A DNA stretch of 64,000 bases, taken from positions 434,001 through 498,000 of the forward strand of contig NZ_JAICCF010000001.1 of assembly GCF_019492185.1 (NCBI RefSeq), read 5' to 3'. The stretch is from Chitinophaga rhizophila (GTDB lineage: Bacteria > Bacteroidota > Bacteroidia > Chitinophagales > Chitinophagaceae). Both the position numbers and the translations under genes were made by a program. This document shows, piece after piece, positions 53,804-62,118 of the stretch (the stretch's first letter is position 1; the number at the start of each line of letters is the position of its first letter). Below the pieces are notes generated by a model, which saw only the letters and a program-made list of their open reading frames with translations, was not told the DNA's origin and ran no database searches.

Positions 53804-56392
53804 ATGAGATACTTGATTATATGCCTATTCTACAGTTTGTTCCAACCTGTCTTACTATCAGGGCAAAAACGACCGATAAATGATACCACCTATAAAAACT
53901 GGAAAGAGGTGCGATATGGTGTAATTAGTGATGATGGTGAATTTGCTGGCTACACAATTATTAATGAGCCTTCCCAAAAAAGTACGTTCGTAGTAACATC
54001 AACCGATAAAACCTGGGAAAAGCGGTTTATTGATGTTTCAAATACGCACTTCAGTTCGGACGGTAAATATTTATTTGGGATTAGACAGGATTCGCTTCTT
54101 CGGCAAAAACTCAGATCAGATATTTTTACAATATTACCGTATTGCTCAAACTATTCATTGGTTTCTAAAAATCGATCAGAATGGCTTGTGTACAAGAAAA
54201 TAACAGCTGACAATACAATTATTATTGAAAATCTTAGGACAGGTAAAACTAATTCAATTCCTGGAGTACTTGACTTTATTGTAAACAATGAATGGGCATG
54301 TATCCTCTACAAAAGAAAAACAGACAATGATTCGACAGAAAATTTGTTTCTTCTCGATTTAGTATCAGGAATAACAAAAAGTATCGCAAAAACAGCAAAC
54401 ACAAACAACTTCATATTTGACAAATGCGGGGATCGACTGGCATTTACAATCGGAAATACAGAAATAAAGCGCATCGGGATATACAACAGACGTGATAACA
54501 CCTTGAAAACCGTTTCTGATAGTGCAATTGCTATTAACAAAACTTTTTCAACAGATTTCTGGCAGTTTACTTCTGACTGCCGTGGAATATTCTTTACACA
54601 AAAAGAAAAGTCTATAAATAAGCATGTCACTAGCAATGCTAAATTCAAAGTATGGAATTATAAAGATGCATATCTACCTGGCGACTACGACGCAAAAAAA
54701 GCTTCCATCAAAAATGGGCAAAATCTTTCAGTTATTGATATCAGCAGCCTGAGCATCCGTCAACTTCTTCAAGGAAATCAAAAGATCAACCACATGCCGA
54801 AGCAAACTGATGTTTTTTTTGTTAAATCTTCATACGGACGAAGTATTGAAGTACCTTGGAATAAGGATCTGTTTCCAAGTTATTTCCTGTGTCATAGTAA
54901 AACTGGAAAAATTGACACAATAAAGCATCAAAGCAAATATGAAATCAGTGTATTCGGATTTTCTGAAAATAATGATTTTTTCGTCTATTACGACACAGAA
55001 TCAAAGCAATACATTAGTTTCAACTGTAATACGGGTAAAAAAAGTATCATTGGAAAAGACATACCTGAGGTCCCTTTTGATAATATTGAATACTATGATG
55101 AGACGGAAAAAATTGCATTGGCAGGGATTAATGGATGGGCATCCAATAGCAATAAAGTAATTATTCGTGGGAGGTACAATATATGGAGTGTTGATCTTAA
55201 CGGAAAAGAAAAGTCAACAAATTTAACTTCGATGTGCTCCTCGAATGGAAAGACCGTTTTTAAACTCAGTGATGCAGAAAGTAACATTGATCTAAAAGAA
55301 AATATTCCCATCACATCATACGATTATGCCACCAGAGCTACGACATTCTATACTCTAAATTTAAAAAAGCAACTATGCAAGAAAATATTCCATACAACAG
55401 ATTATCTGGTCGAGCCATTCAGCTATCCATACACTCGTTTTTTAAAAGCTAAAAATGCAGATAAATATATTTTTGTTACTGAACATTCAATGCGCTCATC
55501 CAACTACATATTCACAGATAACTTTGAAACATTCGATACACTTTCAAATGTAAACCCCCAATTAGATTATAACTGGCTAACTTCAGAGATCATTAAATAT
55601 AATGACGCAGATGGTAAACAATGCGAGGGTATTCTTTATAAACCCGAAAATTTTGATCCAAGGCATAAATATCCCGTCATTATCAACTACTATCTTGATC
55701 AAACTACACGGTTCAATAAATACATATCACCTGAACCAGAGAATACTGGTTTTAATATTCCATTGCTATTGAACGCTGGTTATTTAGTTGTGAGGCCAAA
55801 TCTCTATATAGAAAGATCGAAACCAGGTGAATCTGCCTTAAAAAGCGTGCTGGCGGTAACTGAATACTTATGTAAACAGACATGGATAGATAGCACAAAA
55901 CTAGGTATACTTGGCCATAGTTTGGGAGGATACTTCACAAACTACTTTATTACAAATTCAAATCGATTTGCTGCAGCAATTTCAGAGGCGGGAGTATCTA
56001 ACATGATTGACGGAGTAACCGGAATGTGGGGTGATAGAGATTCTCAGGCTGATTATTATATTGAAGGCCCTCCCAGAATGATGGTTGAATTACACAATGC
56101 TCCCGACGCATATATCAAAAACTCTCCCATATTGTCCACCGATAAAGTTTCTACTCCATTATTGTTGATCCATAATAACAATGATAGTGCAGTTCCAGTC
56201 ATGCACAGTAAACAACTGTTTATTCAATTGAGACGGCAAGGGCTACCTGTATGGTTGCTTCAATATGAGGGAGAGACTCATATTGTTGATGACGAAGAGA
56301 ATACACTAGATTTACAGCAGAAAGTATTGCAGTTTTATAATTATTTACTTAGAAATGAGCCAATGCCACAGTGGATGAACATGCACATCTGA
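53804..56392 (+). CDS. S9 (prolyl-oligopeptidase) family peptidase, secreted
   Basis: An 862-residue protein with a signal peptide (LIICLFYSLFQPVLLSGQ). It has a long beta-propeller-like N-terminal region (about 30-600) and a C-terminal alpha/beta-hydrolase domain (about 610-855). The nucleophile motif is GILGHSLGGYF; the likely acid is in LLIHNNNDSAVPVMHSKQLF and the base in YEGETHIVDDEE. Members cleave short peptides or dipeptides in the periplasm or outside the cell. It lies 89 bp after the TPR gene and probably processes peptides handled by the SusC/SusD pair. A degraded copy of its last ~40 codons lies at 56748-56879. Confidence 0.9.
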   Translation: MRYLIICLFYSLFQPVLLSGQKRPINDTTYKNWKEVRYGVISDDGEFAGYTIINEPSQKSTFVVTSTDKTWEKRFIDVSNTHFSSDGKYLFGIRQDSLLRQKLRSDIFTILPYCSNYSLVSKNRSEWLVYKKITADNTIIIENLRTGKTNSIPGVLDFIVNNEWACILYKRKTDNDSTENLFLLDLVSGITKSIAKTANTNNFIFDKCGDRLAFTIGNTEIKRIGIYNRRDNTLKTVSDSAIAINKTFSTDFWQFTSDCRGIFFTQKEKSINKHVTSNAKFKVWNYKDAYLPGDYDAKKASIKNGQNLSVIDISSLSIRQLLQGNQKINHMPKQTDVFFVKSSYGRSIEVPWNKDLFPSYFLCHSKTGKIDTIKHQSKYEISVFGFSENNDFFVYYDTESKQYISFNCNTGKKSIIGKDIPEVPFDNIEYYDETEKIALAGINGWASNSNKVIIRGRYNIWSVDLNGKEKSTNLTSMCSSNGKTVFKLSDAESNIDLKENIPITSYDYATRATTFYTLNLKKQLCKKIFHTTDYLVEPFSYPYTRFLKAKNADKYIFVTEHSMRSSNYIFTDNFETFDTLSNVNPQLDYNWLTSEIIKYNDADGKQCEGILYKPENFDPRHKYPVIINYYLDQTTRFNKYISPEPENTGFNIPLLLNAGYLVVRPNLYIERSKPGESALKSVLAVTEYLCKQTWIDSTKLGILGHSLGGYFTNYFITNSNRFAAAISEAGVSNMIDGVTGMWGDRDSQADYYIEGPPRMMVELHNAPDAYIKNSPILSTDKVSTPLLLIHNNNDSAVPVMHSKQLFIQLRRQGLPVWLLQYEGETHIVDDEENTLDLQQKVLQFYNYLLRNEPMPQWMNMHI

Positions 56393-56406
56393 TACCAAAT
56401 TAATAG

Positions 56407-56435
56407 AAGGGTACCAATTGATATTGAGTACCCTT
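56407..56435. terminator. Hairpin between the peptidase gene and the first small exported-protein gene
   Basis: The arms 56407-56414 (AAGGGTAC) and 56428-56435 (GTACCCTT) are complementary around a 13-nt loop, between convergent genes. It resembles the terminator at 56919-56944, consistent with a duplicated block. Confidence 0.65.
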
Positions 56436-56446
56436 CCCATGAATTA

Positions 56447-56695
56447 TTACAAACCTCTGTAATAAGGTACTGATCTCGTCACAATTGCACTATAGGATGT
56501 GGTCGCGTAAGCCGTACCTGCATATGCTCCAAAACCAGGAGCAGTTGTTGCATATCTAATAGTTAGTGTTGCTGGCTGATTTGCGGTTGTGGCGTAGTAA
56601 ATGCTTGAATTTAACCTCGTCGCATTAAATGCAAATGTGCCACCAGCGACGGCAAACAGAGCAATTGCTATCAATGTAAATTTCGCTTTTTCCAT
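56447..56695 (-). CDS. Small exported protein, paralogue 1
   Basis: An 82-residue protein starting at ATG 56695 (MEKAKFTLIAIALFAVAGGT), with a signal peptide ending near FAFNA. The mature part of about 55 residues is rich in Tyr, Thr and Ala (RLNSSIYYATTANQPATLTI, YAGTAYATTSYSAIVTRS) and ends in YYRGL. It is clearly homologous to the next minus-strand gene, with the same signal peptide and the same IYYATTANQPATLTI block. The mature peptide has no cysteine. Function unknown; a small secreted or surface peptide is likely. Confidence 0.75.
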   Translation of the reverse strand: MEKAKFTLIAIALFAVAGGTFAFNATRLNSSIYYATTANQPATLTIRYATTAPGFGAYAGTAYATTSYSAIVTRSVPYYRGL

Positions 56696-56747
56696 ATTGT
56701 ATGTTATTATCAACGGATATTCTACCGCTATAAGCTAATTTATCAGA

Positions 56748-56879
56748 ATGAAGGATTACAGGAAATTCACCGTTACACCTCTTCAATATGAGGAAACACA
56801 TATTCTTGCTGACTGCAGAAATGGATCAGATTTACAACAGAGAGTATGGCAGTATAATATTTGCTTTGGAATGAATTGA
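56748..56879 (+). pseudogene. Remnant of the S9 peptidase C-terminus
   Basis: A short open frame whose translation includes LQYEETHILADCRNGSDLQQ and VWQYN. It aligns with the C-terminus of the upstream peptidase (LLQYEGETHIVDDEENTLDL, QQKVLQFYN). The shared DNA word CTTCAATATGAGG is identical. The remnant has a small deletion (GE to E) and an altered end. It is too short to encode a functional enzyme, so it is a relic of a tandem duplication. Confidence 0.75.
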
Positions 56880-56918
56880 TTTTACAGTAGCTGCCAAACC
56901 TAAATGTAGTAAAAAAAC

Positions 56919-56944
56919 GGGGACTCAATTAACTCTGAGTCCCC
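56919..56944 (-). terminator. Intrinsic terminator of small exported-protein gene 2
   Basis: The 9-bp arms 56919-56927 (GGGGACTCA) and 56936-56944 are perfect complements. On the minus strand the stem is followed by G and seven T, a classic intrinsic terminator 12 bp after the stop codon. Confidence 0.85.
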
Positions 56945-56955
56945 TTCTACCATTA

Positions 56956-57201
56956 CTACAGACCTCTATAATAAGCAGTAGTTTTTGTAACAACAGAACT
57001 ATAGCTTGTCGTAGCATACGCCGTTCCTAAGTATTGGCTACCAGGAGCAAGCGTGGCTGAGCTTATAGTCAGCGTAGCTGGCTGGTTTGCAGTTGTTGCA
57101 TAGTATATACGTTGATTCAACCTTGCTGCTTTAAATGCAAATGCACCACCTACTACAGCAAACATAGCGATTGTCGCTAACGCAAATTTAGCTTTTTTCA
57201 T
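56956..57201 (-). CDS. Small exported protein, paralogue 2
   Basis: An 81-residue protein starting at ATG 57201 (MKKAKFALATIAMFAVVGGA), with a signal peptide ending near FAFKA. The mature part includes RLNQRIYYATTANQPATLTI and LGTAYATTSYSSVVTKTTAY, ending YYRGL. It is the tandem paralogue of the gene at 56447-56695. A longer frame to 57279 adds residues ahead of an excellent signal peptide and is less likely. Followed by a strong intrinsic terminator. Function unknown. Confidence 0.8.
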   Translation of the reverse strand: MKKAKFALATIAMFAVVGGAFAFKAARLNQRIYYATTANQPATLTISSATLAPGSQYLGTAYATTSYSSVVTKTTAYYRGL

Positions 57202-57495
57202 AAAATAAGTTTTTGTGTTTTTGATTTGTAGACCCCTACTCTGTTCAAGGGTTTTCGGGTACCCCCTTTTTTTGGCCAAAATATGGTGATCGCTTTTCCG
57301 GCACTTACGGCGACACGTTTACTTTCGCCGAATCATTAGGCTGAATAAGCATTATGATTTAAAATTCGTTTAGGTGGAAGTCTGGGTTAAACAAAGGTTT
57401 TCGTTTTCGTTACTCTACTAAGTTAATGCACTACATTCAATCAAACACAATAAATCGCTTATCAAAAAAGTCGGGTAGTTTAATTGAATAATTGA

Positions 57496-57822
57496 TCACT
57501 GCTTATGCACTTCAGGCGGAGTCTTATGAACCCGCTTAAATGCACGGGAAAAGTTCCCAATATGCCTGTAACCAAAATGAAGAGCTGTTTCCTTTACTTG
57601 TTTCCCTGCTTTTAAATACTCCCGTGCCTTATGCATACTTACCTGCAGCTGATATTGGTGTATAGGAACACCAAAGTGCGCTTTAAAGGCAGCCTTCAGG
57701 GTAGTCGGTTTGATATCAAAATGTAGACTTAACTCTGCTATCGTGAAGCGTTTTTCGGGAAGCGATGCGATGTAGGCACCAATCGATTTGATTCTATTCG
57801 GGTTAATTCGCTTTATTGGCAT
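57496..57822 (-). CDS. AraC-family helix-turn-helix protein, DNA-binding domain only
   Basis: A 108-residue protein made almost entirely of the two-HTH AraC/XylS DNA-binding domain. HTH1 includes RFTIAELSLHFDIKPTTLKA. The second includes QVKETALHFGYRHIGNFSRA and FKRVHKTPPEVHK, the usual C-terminal signature. No sensor domain is present, unlike typical 250-300-residue family members. It is divergent from nothing obvious; the upstream neighbour on the same strand is an unrelated small gene ending in a terminator. Target genes unknown; the nearby small exported genes or the AT-rich locus are candidates. Confidence 0.85.
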   Translation of the reverse strand: MPIKRINPNRIKSIGAYIASLPEKRFTIAELSLHFDIKPTTLKAAFKAHFGVPIHQYQLQVSMHKAREYLKAGKQVKETALHFGYRHIGNFSRAFKRVHKTPPEVHKQ

Positions 57823-57982
57823 ATGATAAGGTTAACCTGGTGTCTTGGTGATAATCAGCATATCGAAAGTGTATGCTGTCAAAACACGAACAACTGTTAA
57901 AAAGTAGCCACAAATCTAAAAACTCTCCTGACCCGACACTTAGGAGATAGCATATACATTTTGGATATGCTGGCAAGAAACC

Positions 57983-58008
57983 AAAAAGGCACTGCTATGA
58001 GCAGCGCC
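57983..58008 (-). terminator. Intrinsic terminator downstream of the 58034 gene
   Basis: On the minus strand GGCGCTGCT-CAT-AGCAGTGCC forms a 9-bp stem with one G-T wobble (57988-58008), followed by five T (57983-57987). It lies 26 bp after the 58034 stop. Confidence 0.8.
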
Positions 58009-58033
58009 CTTCCTATATAGTATAATAAAGCAG

Positions 58034-58240
58034 TTATTTTGTGTTTCCGCCGCACATTCCTTTCTGAAAGTAGGCACCTAATGCTCCTCCAGGATAATTT
58101 ATTTTATAGTTGATGTAATATCTACATTGATCCCCTACGTATGACATCTGTAAAACATCGGATATGCCATTACGATATTTGATAACGCCGGTAACATTAG
58201 ACTTACCATGCCTACACTGTTTATAACCCCGGATGTTCAT
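58034..58240 (-). CDS. Small protein of unknown function
   Basis: A 68-residue protein starting at ATG 58240, overlapping the end of the upstream gene by 20 bp. It contains four Cys (QCRHGKSN, DQCRYYINYK, KGMCGGN among them) and a Tyr-rich centre, so it could bind metal or form disulfides; no signal peptide is seen. The strong terminator right after it supports transcription as the last gene of a small minus-strand unit. Not recognised. Confidence 0.5.
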   Translation of the reverse strand: MNIRGYKQCRHGKSNVTGVIKYRNGISDVLQMSYVGDQCRYYINYKINYPGGALGAYFQKGMCGGNTK

Positions 58241-58493
58241 TAATTATTGCCGCAGCAAGTTGCTGCTCAGGAATTTCTATTCCTGCAGGCAAACGGTGTT
58301 TATCGGTAACTCTAAACTGACCATCTTTGTCTTTCTGCATATGAAACCTGATTCGCTGTTTCTGATCAGGAAGACTGAAATAAACCTGGAACAATTGCAA
58401 CACCTTAATATTCATTGAGGTAAATTCAAATAATGTAGATTGCCCGTTTATGTCAGCATTAGTAGTAAAATTATGTGGAAATATTCTATCCAT
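58221..58493 (-). CDS. Hypothetical protein
   Basis: A 90-residue protein. ATG 58493 is preferred to a GTG one codon upstream. It has an amphipathic beta-rich pattern (STLFEFTSMNIKVLQLFQVY, then QRIRFHMQKDKDGQFRVTDK) and looks like a small soluble domain. It overlaps the following small gene by 20 bp. No family recognised. Confidence 0.55.
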   Translation of the reverse strand: MDRIFPHNFTTNADINGQSTLFEFTSMNIKVLQLFQVYFSLPDQKQRIRFHMQKDKDGQFRVTDKHRLPAGIEIPEQQLAAAIINEHPGL

Positions 58494-58542
58494 CACACGC
58501 GGTATTATTCAGGTATTGAGGCCACAAATTTATAGCATTTTT

Positions 58543-58872
58543 TTATTCCTCCTTTACAAAAGGTTTTAAGATGAGATCATACAGGCTTTCATGTACGAGA
58601 TAGAAGCCTTCAATTCTACTTTGCGGCGGGCGCTGCTCTCTGTTCTCCCACATATATGGGAAGCTACGATTGTTAATGGCTTTTTCAGCAGTTTCCTTAA
58701 ATTGATATGCGTTGGTCATATGTGTGTTAGGTGATATGACCTGGTTGTTCGTGCAATGAAAATACATCAACCTAAAGCGGTAGCGCTTATTTTCCTCTTC
58801 GCGTTCCATAATACTGATTATAGCTGACGGCAGCTTGCTTAATTTGACGGCATAGATTAATGATATGGGCAT
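58543..58872 (-). CDS. Hypothetical protein
   Basis: A 109-residue protein; ATG 58872 is chosen because the longer frame to 58905 begins at TTG. The first part may be a beta-hairpin (MPISLIYAVKLSKLPSAIIS). The C-terminal half is charged and aromatic (SFPYMWENREQRPPQSRIEG). Its stop is about 50 bp from the next gene on the same strand. No recognisable family. Confidence 0.5.
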   Translation of the reverse strand: MPISLIYAVKLSKLPSAIISIMEREEENKRYRFRLMYFHCTNNQVISPNTHMTNAYQFKETAEKAINNRSFPYMWENREQRPPQSRIEGFYLVHESLYDLILKPFVKEE

Positions 58873-59035
58873 TCTTGCTGATTCCCATTCACATGACAAT
58901 GTCAAAATTACTAAATTATTTAGTACGTCATAATTTAAGAGGCTGGTTAACGAGCAGATAACATTTATGGATTTGTTTTGTAGATGAATATCTATCCCTG
59001 CTAATGTAAGCTTACGTCAGCTTGATGGGTATGAG

Positions 59036-59869
59036 TTATCCTGCCTTTTGCAAATTAGTAATGAACACTTTGCTGATGTCAATAGGTTGATCGTTACCTA
59101 ATGGCGGCAACCCTGGCCAGGTCCATGCTGCATCTTTCAATTTGCCATCGGGACGCTGCTGTCTGCCTGTAAGCGTGTGCACTGTATAATAAGAGAGATC
59201 CTCAGCAGGTAACCGGTAATTAATGATCGCCTTAAAATCGCCGAAGGTTCTTGTGGGAGATACCCATTGTTTCGCCATCTCTAATGGTACAAAAAGCGGC
59301 ATCCTATGCTTGTTTTCTCCATGATTGTGGATATAGCGCATCGTCTGATTGGCTTCCGTAGTGATCATCGCAAAACCAGACACTTTAATCCGCTGTCCAT
59401 TCGGCTGTATAGTCTCGTAAACCTGATAGATACCAGGAATGTAAAAATATTCCTCCTCTGGCTGGTGATTTGTGTTTATTGCATAGGGTACATGACTGCT
59501 CCAGGTGTCTATGTGCCGGTGCTCATATATCCTGGTGGCTGGTATAAGTACAGGATTTTTAACAAGGCCCTGATTGTGCCAGAAGGAATCGGGATCAAGC
59601 AGCTTTTCCTGGCGTGCATTTACCATACTCAATCTCCTTCTATGAAAAGCAGTTTTGTCGGTCTCAAATATGGGGTGTACTCCCCACTCCATTTCACCCA
59701 ATAAAAGGCGCTCCTTATGACGCACAATCACATCGGCAGATTGAAAAGCATTGGCATTAACAAGTGTCTTCTGCTCGACACTGAATTGTAGCTGTTTCAC
59801 ATTCTCAAGTTCCGGAAAGAGATCAGTAATCAGATCTATCTCCCCATTCTGCGATATCATTCTGCACAT
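59036..59869 (-). CDS. SRAP-domain protein (SOS-response-associated, YedK/HMCES-like)
   Basis: A 277-residue protein. ATG 59869 places Cys at position 2 (MCRMIS) as required; the alternative upstream start is TTG. SRAP proteins use Cys2 to form a thiazolidine crosslink with abasic sites in single-stranded DNA. Other family marks are VNARQEKLL (Asn near 88), PATRIYEHRH (the PA-x-x-Y-E box) and NHGENKHRMPLFVP (the conserved HxRMP). The second residue of the usual MCGR is missing Gly here (MCR). It lies 6 bp after a small unknown gene and is probably co-transcribed with it. Confidence 0.9.
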   Translation of the reverse strand: MCRMISQNGEIDLITDLFPELENVKQLQFSVEQKTLVNANAFQSADVIVRHKERLLLGEMEWGVHPIFETDKTAFHRRRLSMVNARQEKLLDPDSFWHNQGLVKNPVLIPATRIYEHRHIDTWSSHVPYAINTNHQPEEEYFYIPGIYQVYETIQPNGQRIKVSGFAMITTEANQTMRYIHNHGENKHRMPLFVPLEMAKQWVSPTRTFGDFKAIINYRLPAEDLSYYTVHTLTGRQQRPDGKLKDAAWTWPGLPPLGNDQPIDISKVFITNLQKAG

Positions 59870-59875
59870 ATTCAA

Positions 59876-60304
59876 TCATTTTATGATGTCATAAAAAAGA
59901 ACGCCGATTGTTTGCTTTTCGTAGCTATAAGTGCCATAAAGCTGACCGGCCTCTACACGGATATCAAAAGCAAAGTTGCCACGATAATGCTCCTTAGAGT
60001 ACTTTTGCACCTTCTCGGCATACGTCTTAACAAGTTTCCTCCGTGCATCTCTATCCCTGGTAGCACTGTAAAAAAACTGATATCCTGAGTCAGGATGACA
60101 AAGGTCTTTTAGTTTCTTCATATTAGCTACTGCCTTCAAATCCAGCACTTTGCCTTCACCAGCATCCAGAACACCTACATGTCTTTGTGCCAGCTCCGGA
60201 TGCGGATAAGCTGTGAGCATAAAGCCTTTACCATTTGATATACCTGGCCAACGAAAACGTTGGGCAACTACCCAACTCCTTCCAGCCCGGATAAGGATGT
60301 CCAT
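59876..60304 (-). CDS. Hypothetical protein co-transcribed with the SRAP gene
   Basis: A 142-residue protein with MDILIRAGRSWVVAQRFRWP at the start, GVLDAGEGKVLDLKAVANMK in the middle and a basic segment (TRDRDARRKLVKTYAEKVQK). It is predicted soluble and fairly basic. It ends 6 bp before the SRAP gene, so a linked role in DNA repair or nucleic-acid handling is possible but not shown. I do not recognise the family. Confidence 0.55.
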   Translation of the reverse strand: MDILIRAGRSWVVAQRFRWPGISNGKGFMLTAYPHPELAQRHVGVLDAGEGKVLDLKAVANMKKLKDLCHPDSGYQFFYSATRDRDARRKLVKTYAEKVQKYSKEHYRGNFAFDIRVEAGQLYGTYSYEKQTIGVLFYDIIK

Positions 60305-60461
60305 AAATACAGGTGTTATCCTCTCAAATGGATTATATGATGCTGAAGTATTGATTATTCCCCTTTTAGCAAAAATACTAAATAAATTAGTAGCATTATG
60401 GTTGTGACTGGTACGTATGCTTTGCGCGGATGGCTGTGGTACCTACGCCCGGAGTCTTTTC

Positions 60462-61217
60462 CTAATAGAATAACAATAACCCGGCACCTGCTGAAACATC
60501 CTTCTGCCAGGTGACAATATCAATACCTGTTCCTGCGGGAATCACCAGGGAAAAAACATAACTGTTCTCTATAATTACAATAGCCTTGTACTGGGGAAAG
60601 TTGACAAATGACAATAGTAAAGCCTGTTCATAATAAACCATCGATTGAACACGTAGTAAGTCAAAGCCGGCAGATAGCCCGGTTCTGATAATCTTGGATA
60701 ATGCTTCCCTTGCAGACCAGATCACGGTATTACCTATTGAAGCATCAAGTCCCAGCTGGCTTGTAAGGTCAACTTCCCATGGCGACATCACACGCCGTAG
60801 CAGATCGCCATTGGCGACCTTGATCTTTTCAATATCTATACCCAGCGGATGAGCTTCAGAAAAAGCAATGGCGATGGCAAATGGAGGGCTATGACTAATA
60901 GATACCTGTAGATTATCCATCCCAATACCATACACCACCGGAAAATTAAATACACCTTTCGCAATATTTATTGCTGCCGGAGCGACATGTGGGGTCAAAC
61001 CAGACAATGCTGTCTTCGCAGCACATCTTCCCAGCAGAAAACTATTGCGGCGAGCAGGCGTTTGCAACTGCAAGTAGCGTTCCTTCTCCGATGGATGTAA
61101 CAATGTCAATGGAGGATTTCCCACAGCAATTGACATTATTGCCAGGTCATTTCTTCCTGGTCTTCGCAAGCAAATTTCCTGTTTACTTGCCATAAACGAA
61201 GAACTGATCTTAGTCAT
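60462..61217 (-). CDS. 4'-phosphopantetheinyl transferase (Sfp-type)
   Basis: A 251-residue PPTase. It converts apo carrier domains to holo form by transferring phosphopantetheine from CoA. Motifs: an SISHSPPFAIAIAF substrate-binding stretch, the Mg-binding HPLGIDIEKI, and WSAREALSKIIR, corresponding to WxxKEAxxK with Arg for the first Lys. Length is typical of Sfp-type enzymes. It is not in the NRPS operon but could prime its carrier domains and those of the pathway that begins to its right. It is divergent from a response-regulator gene across 241 bp. Confidence 0.88.
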   Translation of the reverse strand: MTKISSSFMASKQEICLRRPGRNDLAIMSIAVGNPPLTLLHPSEKERYLQLQTPARRNSFLLGRCAAKTALSGLTPHVAPAAINIAKGVFNFPVVYGIGMDNLQVSISHSPPFAIAIAFSEAHPLGIDIEKIKVANGDLLRRVMSPWEVDLTSQLGLDASIGNTVIWSAREALSKIIRTGLSAGFDLLRVQSMVYYEQALLLSFVNFPQYKAIVIIENSYVFSLVIPAGTGIDIVTWQKDVSAGAGLLLFY

Positions 61218-61458
61218 TATTACCGCAGTTTATGCAGATACCCGGTGTTTTAAAAAATTGAATATCAGCAAACAGTGAGAACTACCTTGAAAAACTATAT
61301 ATCAGCTGTCTACCGTTATACGCCCAAAGTGCTGAAAACAGCAGCCTGCATGAAATGCAGAATTAATGTTAAAATAGCCTCCTACACCTTTATTTTTAAG
61401 CATTTTTTTATAATTTATTGCAGTCCGGTGCCACTTTAGTTAACTAATAAGATAACCC

Positions 61459-62118
61459 ATGAAGCAGACCCTTCAAAATACCATCCGCATAGGAATCATC
61501 CACGAATACGCAATGGTCAGAACATTACTGAAAGATTATCTATCTGAGCAGGCTAATTTTGAATTACATGCCGTTTGTGACAGTACCCAGCAATTTATGG
61601 AACATGCAGCGTCCCAGCGTATTGATGTATTGCTCTTTGATTATAGCCTGCCATCTGTCAAAATAGCTGATGAACTACGACACATTAAAAGTGAACTTCC
61701 CGGACTAAGGATTATTCTGTTATCTGCTGAAAAACATATTACTCCGGACGGGAACCTGCTTGCAGAATATATATCCGGTTATGCAAGCGCTGCAATATCC
61801 CCGGAAGATCTGTTTGATATGATCCGCCGTGTTGCAGAAGAAAGACTACTCATCAGTCAACAATCTGCCCCCTCAAATACGCCGGCCCAGCTGACTGAAA
61901 GGGAAATAATGGTATTACAGATGTTGTGGGAAGAAAAGACTAATCGTGAAATAGCAGAGAAACTTTTTCTCAGTGTTAAATCAATTGAAAAAATGAGGTT
62001 GGACATCAAAGAAAAATTGTCTGCGCACTCACTTATCGGTATGCTGAAAAAAGGTCTGGAACGCCAGATAATCAGCATAGGCGAAGAAAAGCAAACTACC
62101 TCATCCTGTTCAGAATAG
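61459..62118 (+). CDS. LuxR/NarL-type response regulator with atypical receiver
   Basis: A 219-residue protein. The receiver domain (about 8-125) keeps the phosphoacceptor-like Asp (LLFDYSLP) and a Lys (LLSAEKH), but the usual acidic pair is His-Glu (GIIHEYAMVR). This may weaken Mg binding and phosphorylation. The C-terminal LuxR HTH (about 145-205) reads TEREIMVLQMLWEEKTNREI and LFLSVKSIEKMRLDIKEKL. It is convergent with and paralogous to the next gene, overlapping it by 23 bp. No histidine kinase is in the window. It probably regulates the adjacent pathway genes. Confidence 0.85.
   Translation: MKQTLQNTIRIGIIHEYAMVRTLLKDYLSEQANFELHAVCDSTQQFMEHAASQRIDVLLFDYSLPSVKIADELRHIKSELPGLRIILLSAEKHITPDGNLLAEYISGYASAAISPEDLFDMIRRVAEERLLISQQSAPSNTPAQLTEREIMVLQMLWEEKTNREIAEKLFLSVKSIEKMRLDIKEKLSAHSLIGMLKKGLERQIISIGEEKQTTSSCSE

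Noticed and set aside
60370..60377. TATTTTTG as promoter of the 59876-60304 gene
   Set aside because: It matches the -7 consensus on the minus strand, but no -33 element is present and the region is AT-rich.
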